Shown here one piece after another: positions 1 to 10,671 of a DNA stretch of 64,000 bases (positions within the stretch are counted from its first letter, which is position 1; each line of letters begins with the position of its first letter). A program made the position numbers and the translations under genes. The notes beneath the pieces are model-generated. The model was not told the origin of the DNA. It worked only from the letters and a program-made list of their open reading frames with translations, and ran no database searches. The stretch lies in NCBI GenBank assembly GCA_014898425.1, contig RCSZ01000017.1, positions 682,001 through 746,000 of the forward strand, read 5' to 3'. Source of the stretch: Botryotinia globosa (taxonomy: Eukaryota; Ascomycota; Leotiomycetes; Helotiales; Sclerotiniaceae).

Positions 1-1713
1 GGAGTGGACCCAGAGCCGATCGATGCACATGTAAGCTTCTTGTGGGACAAAAGTTAAAGAGGTGGCGAGAGTTGGGGATAAATTAGAGGGGGAGGTCGAG
101 AGCGAGGTATTCTCAGCAGTTTCGGCAGTGGCCATAATAGGGGTTGCTTTGCCAATTCGCTCAGCGAGGAGAATACCAATTGGACGGGCGCCGATAACGT
201 AAAGGAAGACCTTGTAGCGGGGAACGGGAATAAGATCTTTGGAGTCGTTGGGGCTGGTGATCATGGACCAGAGTTGCTCGGGAGTTGGTAAGATGCCATC
301 CATATCCATTAAAGTAGCCTCAAGAATACTCTCTACAAGACTCTTGACGGGACCAGATTCCTTGCAGCCAATGCACTGGACGGTGTGAAGTTCGCCATCA
401 ATAATCTTTTGCCATGCTTGAGTATTGACGTACTTTGGCTTGAAAACAGGTCCGCCCAATTTGAAGATGTTGTGGAATTGATCATGCATGCGTTGGTCCG
501 AGGGGTCATTGATCGCATACTGCATGCCGCAATTGGAGCATTTTTTGGAAAAGGATTGGCCGAGATCTATAATTTGTTGATGAAGAGCAAAACCCATAGG
601 GCGGGCGATCTCGGCTCTGAGTCTTGCACGTTCTGGAGCTTCAAGGGCCTGGTCGGCGAGAGGGATGAGAGTGCCGTGATCGATGATGGCTTGGTCTCTC
701 ATGTCTTGAGCATCTTGATAACGTTCCATCAATTCAACTCGTGAATCATCGGTAAAATCTCCACATAGTTCTTGCAAATCGTCTTCATAAATCTCAGACA
801 TGGTGTCGATCTTTGGTAGGTTTGGTTTGGTGCTAATGCGACGTCGAGCCGATTTCGATCTCTTCAATGTAGAATGATCCTGGGGTGTTGGGGGAGGCGA
901 TGAAGGAGGTGATGATACTGGATGCTGAGATGGATCCGAAAGAGTAGAGGATTGTGATTTTGGTGGACTCGAAGATCGTTGTGGTGGTTGTGGCTGCGGT
1001 AATGGTTTGAAGTAGCTTCGAATAGAAGATTTGTTAGCTTTCTCCACAGGATGGAACTTTGTAGTAATAGCGGTATCTTGTCTGGGCAAGATTTCTGAAG
1101 AGGGAGAGCTTGGAATCTTGTTAGAAGCCGAAGTGATGTTTCTCCGTGAATTTTGCCGCGAGGTCTCTGAACCAATTCTAGTATGATTCGAAGCGAGACT
1201 TCTTTTCGAAAAGATTAATTCTGAGACAGGGGAGTGCGATTTAGTCGTATTAGTGCCTATAGTGTGTTCCAATCTTGAACTAGATCTGAGAACTGTTGTA
1301 GAATTCGAAGCCTCCGCGGTAGAAGTGAGTTTGACGTCTTGAACCTTCGTTGAAGATTTACGTTTCAAAGAGTCAGGGGACTCAAAAGAATTGATCTCAT
1401 TATCGCGTCGATTTTGCTGATTTGATTTGAGTTCCGTGAGAGGAGAGATAGATCTGACGGATCTAGGAGATAAAACTCGTGAGTTTATGGTAGACAGATC
1501 CTCAACCTCTCCCCGCGGCTGCTTCGAAGGAGAACGAATCAGAGGAGAACGTGGTTTCTCTTCAAACCTATCCCTAGAATGGGGGTTTGAAGAAGTAATC
1601 AATTCAGAAAGAACTTGAGAGGAAATTGACACGAATTCCGAAGCATCAACGCGTTGTCTCTTGTTGGAGAGATTTTGATTGCTTCCTCTTGTTCGTTTGG
1701 AATAAGTTCTCAT
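1..1713 (-). CDS. ECO1: Cohesin N-acetyltransferase ECO1/CTF7 (partial, 3' end off the window)
   Basis: Acetylates Smc3 to establish sister-chromatid cohesion during S phase, in the nucleus (known for the family). The frame is open from an ATG at 1713 to the window edge: 571 codons, no stop, no intron needed. Residues 1-370 are Ser/Arg/Pro-rich and probably disordered. A C2H2 finger starts at about residue 392 (C-S-N-C-G-M-Q-Y, then H and F-H about 17-22 residues later), which is the ECO1/ESCO signature. The last visible residues, C-I-D-R-L-W-V-H-S, match the start of the GNAT acetyl-CoA-binding motif. The catalytic core continues beyond the left edge, so its integrity cannot be judged. A PCNA-box-like S-S-I-R-S-Y-F-K lies near residues 228-235. 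The start was chosen because M-R-T-Y-S-K-R resembles N-termini of fungal homologues; the next in-frame ATG is far downstream. Confidence 0.88.
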   Translation of the reverse strand, partial: MRTYSKRTRGSNQNLSNKRQRVDASEFVSISSQVLSELITSSNPHSRDRFEEKPRSPLIRSPSKQPRGEVEDLSTINSRVLSPRSVRSISPLTELKSNQQNRRDNEINSFESPDSLKRKSSTKVQDVKLTSTAEASNSTTVLRSSSRLEHTIGTNTTKSHSPVSELIFSKRSLASNHTRIGSETSRQNSRRNITSASNKIPSSPSSEILPRQDTAITTKFHPVEKANKSSIRSYFKPLPQPQPPQRSSSPPKSQSSTLSDPSQHPVSSPPSSPPPTPQDHSTLKRSKSARRRISTKPNLPKIDTMSEIYEDDLQELCGDFTDDSRVELMERYQDAQDMRDQAIIDHGTLIPLADQALEAPERARLRAEIARPMGFALHQQIIDLGQSFSKKCSNCGMQYAINDPSDQRMHDQFHNIFKLGGPVFKPKYVNTQAWQKIIDGELHTVQCIGCKESGPVKSLVESILEATLMDMDGILPTPEQLWSMITSPNDSKDLIPVPRYKVFLYVIGARPIGILLAERIGKATPIMATAETAENTSLSTSPSNLSPTLATSLTFVPQEAYMCIDRLWVHS

Positions 1714-3330
1714 GGTAGCATTACTTTTTCTTAGGGTACATAATTAGCGGCTGTGCTTTTACAAGTGAATATGTGAGTTGATACCTTTTTGAATGATTCT
1801 CCATTGTTACTTCGGGTTGTGGTGTTGAATTTTGTGATAATCTTTCTCCTGGTCATGATAAATTGAAGATTTGGGGAGACGCGTTTCGGGTAATTTTGAT
1901 AGAAGTTGTGAAAACACGCTAGTTAAAGTGGTGGTCCGTGCTCGAACTGATTAAGAAATATACTCAATCAAGTCATCCAACATTCATCTCATGAACATCT
2001 TGACATCCGATGAACCAATGCATGAACCCTTCATTTTTGTATACGGAAAGGTGAACTAAAGAGTGAAACTGAAATATGAGTCTAATCATTTTTGATTGTT
2101 CTTCCAACTTTCAAGAGCCTTGTTCTCAGCCTTGCCTTGTCAAATCAATAAGGTTAACAATTCTGAAAGTTATTGCACCTGAATGGATATCGCAAAGTTA
2201 TCTCACTCCCCCAGATTCAGCTTTCTTTATCCCACAGAGTTTTTTTCCTCGTGTGAAGAAGGTTGCCTAGGGCTGGTATCTAGGTATGAAGGTAATATGA
2301 CTGAGTATGCGTTGGTTGTAACATGAGTGCTCACAACACTATGATATCTCCCCAGAGGTTCTCAAGTATTACCTCATTAAATCAAGAGTTGCCAAGCGAC
2401 GGTAAGCTTGCAATATCTCCACCTCAGGTACTTGAACGCCATGCGAGTGATGGCTGACCTGCACCATTGGAACCCGGGAAAGTGCCATCCGTAAGAATGT
2501 GGGAATATTGACGGGTACATACCCGTTCCCGTCGGGTTCAAGCTCGGTGGTTACTTTGAGATGGCATCCACCCACGGATAAGTTGCCCGGTACCCAATAC
2601 TGTCACAGTGGGATTGTGAACGCTTTCTGTCCGGAATGCAGAGATGTTTCACCAAACAAACCTTACGCATTTTGATGGTCTCATGTGAGGAACCTTGAAG
2701 TGATGATTGGAACGTCATTTTGTCCGCGCGAGTATGCTCGGGTTTCTGATAATTCCTAATATATCATGTGATTCATTTGAAGCATATAATGAGTCGGGCA
2801 GAATGTGACCAGCCTAGAGTACTGTTGCCCACAGGACAGATGTGGTCATACTGCGTATTGAGGTTGACATGAAAGCGAACGGTTTGTGTACATTTGCTTC
2901 CATTGTGTAGGCGCCGCTCAAATAATCATACTTTCCATACGTTCTCAAAAGCTCACATCCAACCCAGGTAGCTATAGTTGGACTCCTAAGGTTATACATA
3001 TACATTTGAAATAGGTTATTGGGTTGAATCAAGATTGCTATGGAAGGATATGTGACCACAGGCCGAAGAGATATACAAAGTGCCAGGCAGACAGACACAT
3101 GAAACGGGATTACAGAATCAATGAGCTATTAGTGTAAACCAGGTTAATACTAGCCACAGATTGGCCTATGATTCCTGGAAGTATTAAGCGTCTACTTTGG
3201 TTCTTGAGATCCTGTCTATATAATTCCCGCCAAGCTGAAAGCTTTTTGTATGATACAATAGTTTTGCATCCGGTACAGAAGGCGTGATATCATTGGTACA
3301 AACCAAAAACTTATATTTTGTACATTTCAT
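1714..3330. other. Intergenic, ECO1 promoter side and COQ1 3' side
   Basis: About 1.6 kb between two minus-strand genes. Short open frames occur on both strands, but none has composition, family resemblance or splice context that supports a gene. It should contain the ECO1 promoter (nearest part) and the COQ1 terminator region. I saw no repeats of note. Confidence 0.6.
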
Positions 3331-4737
3331 TCATTTCCTTCGTTTCAAGGTCTTATCCGCCATTTCTATCAGGCCGTCCTTGGCCTCGCTGTCAGGGAAT
3401 GCACTGATGGCAGAAATTGCCCTGCTCGCATATTCCTCAGCCAGAGCACGAGTTTGCTCTAAGCCATCGCTTTGTAGCACTAATTCCCTTGCCTGTGCGT
3501 CTGTTAGTGCGAACCCTTATATACTCGTCGTGAAATAACCTACCCGCAAAACATCTCCTTCCTGAGAGAACTTCCTTCCTACTAGGGAGCCCAACTCTTT
3601 GTTATTCTTCCATGCAAATATCAATGGAGCAGTCGCAAGACCCAATTCCAAGTCGGCTCCTGCCGGCTTTCCCAATTCTTTCTCGCTGATTGTGTAATCC
3701 AACATATCGTCAACAAGCTGGAATGCCAATCCCAGATTCTTACCATAATCATACGCTGCATCAACAGTAACACCATCTGATCCTCCGAGTAAAGCCGCTG
3801 CCCGGCATGACTTTGAGATCAAGCTTGCACTTTTCAAGTATGTCTTTTGTAGGTAGTAAGAGATCGTCTCTTCGGTCCAAACAGGATTCTTTTCGTCTTG
3901 CGCGGTGTTCTTCAATTGCATGAATTCTCCCTCGACAAGGTTCGCAATGACTGTCGCTAATAATTCGGTAACTTCAGCATCGCGCAGACGTGCAAGAGCT
4001 ACTGAAGCTCGGCTCAACAAAAAGTCCCCAGCCAATACTGCCATTTTGTTACCAAATTCGAGGTTGGCAGATGGGTTGCCTCGCCGCGAGACGGAATGAT
4101 CGATGACATCATCATGTAAAAGGGACGCAGTGTGAATAAGTTCTGTGATCTCAGCCAAACGTCTTTGAGAGGGGAGTATATCACTTTCGGCTGCCGAATA
4201 TGGTCTAGGCACATGTGCCAAAGGGTTTAATGTAGGTGCGGTAGGATTTACATCGGAAAGAATGGTAGTCGGCGATATTGGGTTGTCTATATCTGCAATT
4301 TCTTGATTGGGATTATATCGAGGAGATTTGGGTGCTAAGGCTGTAGCTCTAGACATTAGTAGTACAATCATAGGTCGTACATGTTTGCCTTCAGCTTGTG
4401 TATAATATTTCGCAACAGTGTCAAGAGAAGGATGTCCAGATCCAAGGAGTTGCCGTATGTTGCCTGTCAGAAACTTCATCTCTTTCGCAACCATTCGTAA
4501 AGGGTCTATCGAATCGGCCCCTCCCGTCGCCCGGGTGGTAGCATTTGAAAATACATTGGACGCCACAGATACCGCCTGCGCCCAGGTTGATTGCTTCCGC
4601 CTTGTGGAGTTATAATGGTATGAGCGAGTAAGAATAGGACGTAGTGATGCCGTGCAAGCTAATTGACACCGAAAACATGCGCCATTGACCTGCGTTCTGG
4701 CTATGGAGGAGCTGGAGAAGAGCTTCGAAGCCCTCAT
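3331..4737 (-). CDS. COQ1: Mitochondrial all-trans polyprenyl diphosphate synthase (ubiquinone side chain), COQ1
   Basis: Condenses isopentenyl diphosphate units onto an allylic primer to make the long isoprenoid tail of ubiquinone, at the mitochondrial inner membrane/matrix. The 451-residue product is close to yeast Coq1 (473). It shows an Arg/Ser-rich presequence (residues 1-55), the G-K-H-V-R-P substrate motif (about 117-122), the first Asp-rich motif D-D-V-I-D (209-213) and the second D-D-M-L-D (343-347). All Mg-binding Asp residues are present. A loop of about 50 residues (about 135-190) before the first Asp motif is low complexity. Two exons: 3544-4737 and 3331-3492. The 51-nt intron 3493-3543 (GTAGGT...CAG, CTAAC branch point) joins G-D-V-L-R to A-R-E-L-V and restores the usual L-x-S-D-G-L C-terminus. 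ATG 4752, five codons upstream, is an equally possible start. It is divergent from VMA12. Confidence 0.93.
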
Positions 4738-5089
4738 TGAATAATTCCTCATGGCCTGTGAAACCCCCACTGTGTCGGAATACCAATTTTTCTTGGTGGA
4801 AAAGGCAATTTCAATATTCAATTCCACGTACTAGTATCTCGAAGTCAAGAGCGGCCGTAGGAGTCCTTGTAAATGTAATATGTATGGAAGAATGTAAGGA
4901 ATATAAAAATTATTCCCCGCAAGATTCCGAGCATGAATATTTCGGTTGGACTAGACCAATGTCGGAAACGTTAATGCCGATAAGAAACTTTTACCGATAA
5001 GCTTTGAAAGCGGGAAATGATACCGGAGCTATCACAAACATCTGAGATTGTGGTGAATTACCTACTTAATATCTTCATAGAATGTGAAA
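4738..5089. promoter_or_regulatory. Bidirectional promoter between COQ1 and the VMA12-like gene
   Basis: 352 bp separate the divergent starts of COQ1 (-) and the VMA12-like gene (+), so both promoters and both 5' leaders must fit here. The segment is AT-rich around 4875-4925. No element is individually convincing. Co-regulation is inference from spacing only. Confidence 0.55.
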
Positions 5090-6233
5090 ATGGTTCTCCT
5101 TACCATGACTCCGACTATAGTCGAAGCATTACAAATCCTCCATGAATACGAAAATGCCCATTCTCATGACGAGCCAACACAGCTGCCTAGTGAACAGCAA
5201 ACGGAGAGAGAATTCGAGGACAACCCGGAAACCTTCTCGGAAAACAAATTCCAGCTAAATGCAGAGGACAACAAGACAGATGCAGATACAACTGAAGAGA
5301 ATACCCAGAATAAATCGCTGGTCCAGCAGGATGTGCCCACAGCGAGTTTAGAAGACGCAAACCTGGCAGAAAATGCAAAAGTGCCACAGGAACCGCTGTT
5401 AGAAAATCCTAAAACTGGTAATCCCATATCTCATGGTCAAACCATTGATCTATCTCGAAAGCTAAGGAAATACAATCTTTCGCCGCTCACTTTGGAGCTC
5501 TTGCTTCGAGGGTCTCGTGTCTACGTTTCACCTCCTGTACCAAAGGCGGAGCCTGTAAGTTATGATTCAAATCTGCCGATGCCAATTCACTTTAATATCC
5601 AGAATAAGCTCGATTAAGATATTCATTACATGTTTCAAATAGCACATGCTCGGAGTTGAGCGATAGGCATCTAAGCTAACATTATATCATCTGTAGACGT
5701 CGGAATACAAAGCTCTAATGGCAAGACTTCGACGCGAAGAAGAAGCTCGAGCATATGATCGAATGACAAATCCGCCACCTCCCATGGAAACATTTGCACA
5801 AAGATTTCCATCTACATCTGCCGCTCATGCTTTCACTGCCAACTTTCCAGAAGTAGGAAACACCGGGGATGACGACGTTACATATGCGGATATCGATCGA
5901 CAAATTGCTGTTATATTTAATGTCATTGTATCTATTATTGCTTGTGCATTTGGGTTATGGATGGCTGCAAGATGGTGGAGCACACCTGCCCGATTAGCTT
6001 TGAGTATGAGTGGTAGTCTCCTGGTTGGCATTGCCGAGGTGGTAGTTTACATGGGCTACATCAGACGAGTTGGAGAAGCCAAAGGGCAAGCGAAGAAGCT
6101 GCAGGAGGTCAAGGAGGTAATGAAGACATGGGTAGTTGGTGGCGATGCAATGGATGAACGAACAGAGCCTGTCGTAATTGGCGAAAAAGATGTTATCGAA
6201 GATGCAAAGCCACGCAGAAGAAAAAACGGTTGA
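5090..6233 (+). CDS. VMA12: ER-based V-ATPase assembly factor, Vma12/Vph2-like
   Basis: Vma12 works with Vma22 in the ER to assemble the V0 sector of the vacuolar H+-ATPase (known for the family). Two exons, 5090-5554 and 5697-6233, encode 333 residues. The 142-nt intron (GTAAGT...TGTAG, with a CTAAC upstream of the acceptor) joins P-K-A-E-P to T-S-E-Y-K-A-L-M, the conserved family motif just before a basic helix (R-L-R-R-E-E-E-A-R-A-Y). Two membrane segments follow at about residues 225-246 and 255-276, with a short turn between them, then a basic, Lys/Arg-rich tail. The N-terminal 150 residues include an acidic Glu/Asn/Asp-rich stretch that looks disordered and lengthens the protein relative to yeast. 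ATG 5090 was chosen for its purine at -3 and G at +4. Nothing suggests disruption. Confidence 0.85.
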
Positions 6234-7001
6234 TACAAGCTCAGGAAGCTCCGTTTTGAAATTCTTCGAGGCGTGTCCTATCATGGCCTTTTAATTATCA
6301 AAATCAGACGATATTAATGGCTCTGTAACAATCATGAGAGTTTCGCGGCGTACGGCAGGTCGAAATCTGTTACGAGTTTTAAATTAGATATACAACAGTC
6401 TACCATGTTTATTCAAATCATTGTAGGTACGCATTGGTCCCGAAAAGTAGAATTATATGCGGCAAAGATTTTGAGACAGGCGGCTAATCGACGAAACAGA
6501 GGAGTGAAAGGATTGCTTCATCGCATCCCACGATAAATTGGCGCTAACATTATAGGAGATCTGCGAGACATGAACTTTGACCATCATGAGGATATATATT
6601 TAGTTGATAATATCCCTAGAAAGTTCTTAGAACATTCAGTCACATTCCTTCGAGTCAAGAACAACACATTTTTGTTTCCATCACGAATCAGAAGACTTCG
6701 TTTCAAATCCACCCAACATCTATTTTTAGATACGGGATAATCCCATTCCAACGAATATATCAAGCACATTGCATGACCTTCAACATCCTCCTGTTCAGTT
6801 CAACTCTCCATCCATACCGAGCTCATGATTCATCCCAGCAATTAATTTAAAATTGTCAACTACCAAATTCCTACAACATACTCGATCTCACCGCAGCTTC
6901 TGAGAAGTACAAGATCAGATCCTTCTAGCCACAATCAGTCACGCCCACAATTGCTTTTCGAAAGGATCACGAATTCTAATCAGATCTTCATTGTCAAAAT
7001 T
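6234..7001. other. Intergenic, no gene seen
   Basis: About 770 bp between the VMA12-like stop and the start of the small 73-residue frame. Short open frames are present, but none is credible. The last 200 bp are C/A-rich and G-poor on the + strand, as fungal 5' leaders often are. Confidence 0.5.
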
Positions 7002-7223
7002 ATGGATTCTCTTACTGAATATCAACAACAATTGCAATCATTGGAGCATGAGAACAAGCAGCGACAAGCCCGCGCACGAAAGGCTAAGTCATCTCAAAAT
7101 GGCTCCTATATGTGCGATTCTGCGGAATCCCCGTGTCTTCTGGACGTGCAATTAGAAATGCTACGTAGGAGCATGACTTCTGACTCGCATGGGGGAAAAA
7201 CAGACTCGACGACATCGAGGTAA
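7002..7223 (+). CDS. Small hypothetical protein with a YQ-QL-LE-EN-R helix
   Basis: A 73-codon uninterrupted frame from ATG 7002. The N-terminus reads L-T-E-Y-Q-Q-Q-L-Q-S-L-E-H-E-N-K followed by R-Q-A-R-A-R-K-A. It resembles a short amphipathic helix that recurs in many filamentous-fungal hypothetical proteins (pattern Y-Q-x-Q-L-x-x-L-E-x-x-N-K-x-R). That resemblance is from memory of the family. The rest is Ser-rich with two Cys and no membrane segment or signal peptide. A further exon is possible because the homologous helix is often part of a longer protein. Function unknown. Confidence 0.5.
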   Translation: MDSLTEYQQQLQSLEHENKQRQARARKAKSSQNGSYMCDSAESPCLLDVQLEMLRRSMTSDSHGGKTDSTTSR

Positions 7224-9037
7224 TACTTTTACGCTTTTGCATGCAGTTGTTTCTTTGCCGGGCTGGGACATTTTTGGGGGTTATGGCAGGAATAGATTTG
7301 GGATAGGTTAACAAGGATTAGAAGGAACTTGATACCGCGGGTTTGGATTCGAAAACAGAGGATACAGGCCAATCTCTCACTTCTGATATGTGCTGGCACA
7401 TACAACGCCCAATGTTTAATAGAAGAATAGGGCATGGACTCGGGATAATTTAATACGCCCGATGTTGCTAGCCGTGTGGGTTCGTACGTTCAAGAAATTT
7501 CAAGGCGTTTTTGCGCCTTGCTCTGTTGTATTAAAGGTTGGAGAAAAGTACACACGATTAATAGACATCATAATGCATTAGCTTTTACATCATGATTATA
7601 CTAATGCCCTGTATTTATGTCGACGGGTGATGCATCTTTCCTCTATCCGGCTTGGCTAGATTACTGTGCCGCCGCCACAATCGGGCACAGCCACTGGCAT
7701 TTCCCAAACTACCTAGGTAGGTATCACGTTGTCTCGAGGTCCTTCTTCTCACAATTCGCGTCTTCCAAGTTCGAGCCTTTCATCTTGATCTTCATTCCTT
7801 TTCCCCTATTCTCAAATGGCACTCGCCCGCCAGCCTCATCTTCTCCCGTCCCCGCCCCGTCTTCGTTGCTCTCACTTATTGCTATCTCCCCTGCATCCTT
7901 CAGCCTCATGTATCAATTGGACCTCAGCGATGTTCTCATGCCGACATCTTTGGTTTCATCTGGATTCCATGTTTATTTAAACCCTTTTGTCTGCCTGTTT
8001 TATTCTGACGGTTTACATGAGGGTTTGTTTGTATGAGGGATTAAATTATCCAATCTCTGGGCAGAATTTGTCTCTATACTACTACGTACCTACATGCAGT
8101 GGGTTTCGGATTTATATTGGGCTTGGATTTGAGGTAAGTTGGGAGGCGAAAGGGTGAGATGCACGAGGTTGAGATGGAAAAGATGATCTCCGAGATTGGG
8201 TTCTGAGTTTGAGTTCAGTAGGATTGGGTTCTGAGCTTACCTTACTACACTATTTCGTGCAGTATACGAAAATGTTGTGGTGAGGCACATTATCTTGGGT
8301 GTATTTTTGGGTTGGGATGCTATTGATGTTGTACAAGGCATATTGAAAAATAGACAGGAGAGCCTGAGAACACATGAGCCAGAGGTGTTAGTACTCTCTC
8401 TTTCACATCTTGTGGTTCAGAACCGAGTATCAGTCGCAGCTTTGGGATTCTTCGACATGGTTGATATCTGGGGTACCTTGTATCCTTGTCCGGAAGGATT
8501 CCTTCTTTTTGTCTTCCAGAAAAAGGCTTGCCTCTTAGCTTATAACACATCATCACGGCAGAACACATATTCACATGTGAATACTCGGACATGGATCAAT
8601 ATAGATACAATATGTGTATAATTTCCCTTTCCGTCACCGATTACATCGTACGCCTCGCAGAAGAAATGTCTCATAGATACTAAACCACAACAATCTTCCC
8701 TCTATGATCTCATGCTCTGCTGGTGATTTCCCTCTTGTCTTTCCCCTCATCCTCGCCCGATGCCCATGTCCCAAAACCTCGTTCTATAAAGTCTACCGCG
8801 TATCCCGTCCCGCACTTTAATCGTTGCATTGAAAAACGCTCATTCTTCAAACCCTATCCATGAATTATCGACAGATCAACTCTGTTTTCAGATAATGATA
8901 CCCACTCAACTGATCTCCATACTATAATGCCCACCCGCAAATCCACATCCTCTCCCAACACCAACACCAACAACCACAACCCATCAAGAACCTCTTCTAA
9001 GAACCACAACAGCCCCTATTAAAACGACTAGGTAACA
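7224..9037. other. Intergenic, no convincing gene
   Basis: 1.8 kb. Frames of 60-140 codons on both strands (for example 7617-8036 +) look like random open frames: hydrophobic/Pro-rich mixtures with no motif or splice partner. The last 100 bp before 9038 are rich in A and C with very little G (CCAACA-type runs), typical of a 5' leader. Confidence 0.5.
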
Positions 9038-9898
9038 ATGACCGAAACAACAATTTCCGAAGAGGAAGATATCAAATATACCCCCGTATCAAAAGAAACA
9101 AAAACTACTTCTTCACCGGCGAGAAATGTCTCGGTAGACAAAGTGTACGTACCTTTGAATCCATCCAGCCTGACAAATTCAAGGCACCACTACTGGGTTT
9201 TAACACATCCCAGTACCTCTTCGTTCACAACGCCCAGCAGCGAAGCCTCACATGAAGCCTCGCGCCATATTGGGTCAGACACAGAGACAGGGACAAGGTT
9301 CCCTCGCTACTCACCGGGCGCTGTGGAAAAGCCACCTCGTTTCTTGGAGAGGAATGAACACGGATATGATATCGATATCGATAGCGACTTCGCTATGAAT
9401 ATTGATGTGGAAAACAATCCATACCACGACGACGACGATGATGATGATGCATATCATTACACATACAAACCCAACCCATCCCCACCCCATCCGCCTCATC
9501 CATCCCACTCCCCTCCACCCTCCCAATCCTCCCACATACCCCGCACCCCTCATTCCCTCCACACCCCCGACCTCATCTCTTTTTTCCCCACCCTAAATAA
9601 TCGCGATGAGCACTTCAACGACTATTTCAAAAACATCGGGTTCTTCGAAAATGAGATTACTATATCCCGAGATCCAGAACCCGACTATCAATCTCATGAC
9701 ACTTCAGATTCAGAAGCTTCCAGACGCGATGAACGATTAGAAGAAGAAGATGATGATGATAATAAAAAACAGAACTCCATTCCTAAAAACAGAGGAAATA
9801 AAACGACGGCTTCTTGCATACGCGTTCATGTAGATGAGTCTTCCCAGCAGACTTCTCCTATTCTTGATATCGCAGATTTAGATGAGGAGTACGAATAA
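9038..9898 (+). CDS. Acidic low-complexity hypothetical protein
   Basis: An uninterrupted 286-codon frame beginning with ATG in an A-rich leader. Not recognised. It contains a run of seven Asp near residues 131-137, followed by a His/Pro/Ser-rich segment (about 145-178), a short order-promoting patch around residues 179-207 (S-F-F-P-T-L-N-N, then F-N-D-Y-F-K-N-I-G-F-F), and a Glu/Asp-rich tail (E-E-E-D-D-D-D). No signal peptide, membrane segment or catalytic motif. The composition is that of a disordered regulatory or nuclear protein, but nothing specific supports a role. The opposite strand over the Asp/Pro region is open only because of that composition. Convergent with the REB1-like gene. 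Confidence 0.55.
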   Translation: MTETTISEEEDIKYTPVSKETKTTSSPARNVSVDKVYVPLNPSSLTNSRHHYWVLTHPSTSSFTTPSSEASHEASRHIGSDTETGTRFPRYSPGAVEKPPRFLERNEHGYDIDIDSDFAMNIDVENNPYHDDDDDDDAYHYTYKPNPSPPHPPHPSHSPPPSQSSHIPRTPHSLHTPDLISFFPTLNNRDEHFNDYFKNIGFFENEITISRDPEPDYQSHDTSDSEASRRDERLEEEDDDDNKKQNSIPKNRGNKTTASCIRVHVDESSQQTSPILDIADLDEEYE

Positions 9899-10671
9899 GA
9901 TCATCACCTTGATTTATATCCCGAGAGTGAATTTGATACCTCTTCTGTATCATTGTCATCAGCGTCATCAGAAGATAAGGTGGATGGATGTTAGAAGATC
10001 TTGAATATTTGACGGGGTGGGGATTGGCTGGGAGGAATTTGTTATGATATGGTATGATATATAATGATATGATGCACATCCCAACAACCACGCACAAAGA
10101 AGAAGAATACACATTTAGGGATCAAACCAGAGTCTTTCTTTTAAAAGAATACGGAGGTTAGGAGGAGGGGTGGAGGAAAAATTGCAAAAAACTATTGTGT
10201 ATCAGGCACTCCGGAACAAGGACCAACAGGACATGGTCGGCTTGGCGTTACACATTTTGATAATTCACTTATAATACTACTTTAGTAAATTTCATCACCA
10301 TGAGACATTAGAAATGGAAAACAATCACCACTGCCAGAGAGTTTTGGATTGGACCATCTGTATTCATGCTATCTATGATTCGTATGTTCATTATTATGAC
10401 TTGGTGATTAGTCTCCTAAGATTTCTACATCTGAGATATGTGTGCTCGCTTGCAGTCATTTGATATGTGCTCACAAACTACCTAAGCTTTATGTTCCTCG
10501 AAACACACTGACTTGTAAAGATGAACAATGTACAATACCATATCCCTTACACACCCTTAACTCCTCCCAACGGCAAATTTATTTTCCCCGGGTATCCTCC
10601 GCTCATAAGCTAACAAGCAAGCATCCATTCCATTGTGATAGTTTGTGTACCTTTCCTCTCACACCTCTTAT
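9899..10671. other. Intergenic between convergent genes
   Basis: About 770 bp between the stop codons of two convergent genes. It should hold both 3' untranslated regions. No gene or repeat recognised. Confidence 0.55.

Noticed and set aside
385..744. Plus-strand open frame of about 119 codons
   Set aside because: Antisense to the well-supported ECO1 zinc-finger region; its composition is explained by the opposite strand.
7617..8036. 139-codon plus-strand frame
   Set aside because: No motif, no splice partner and a random mix of hydrophobic and Pro/Ser segments in a promoter-like stretch.
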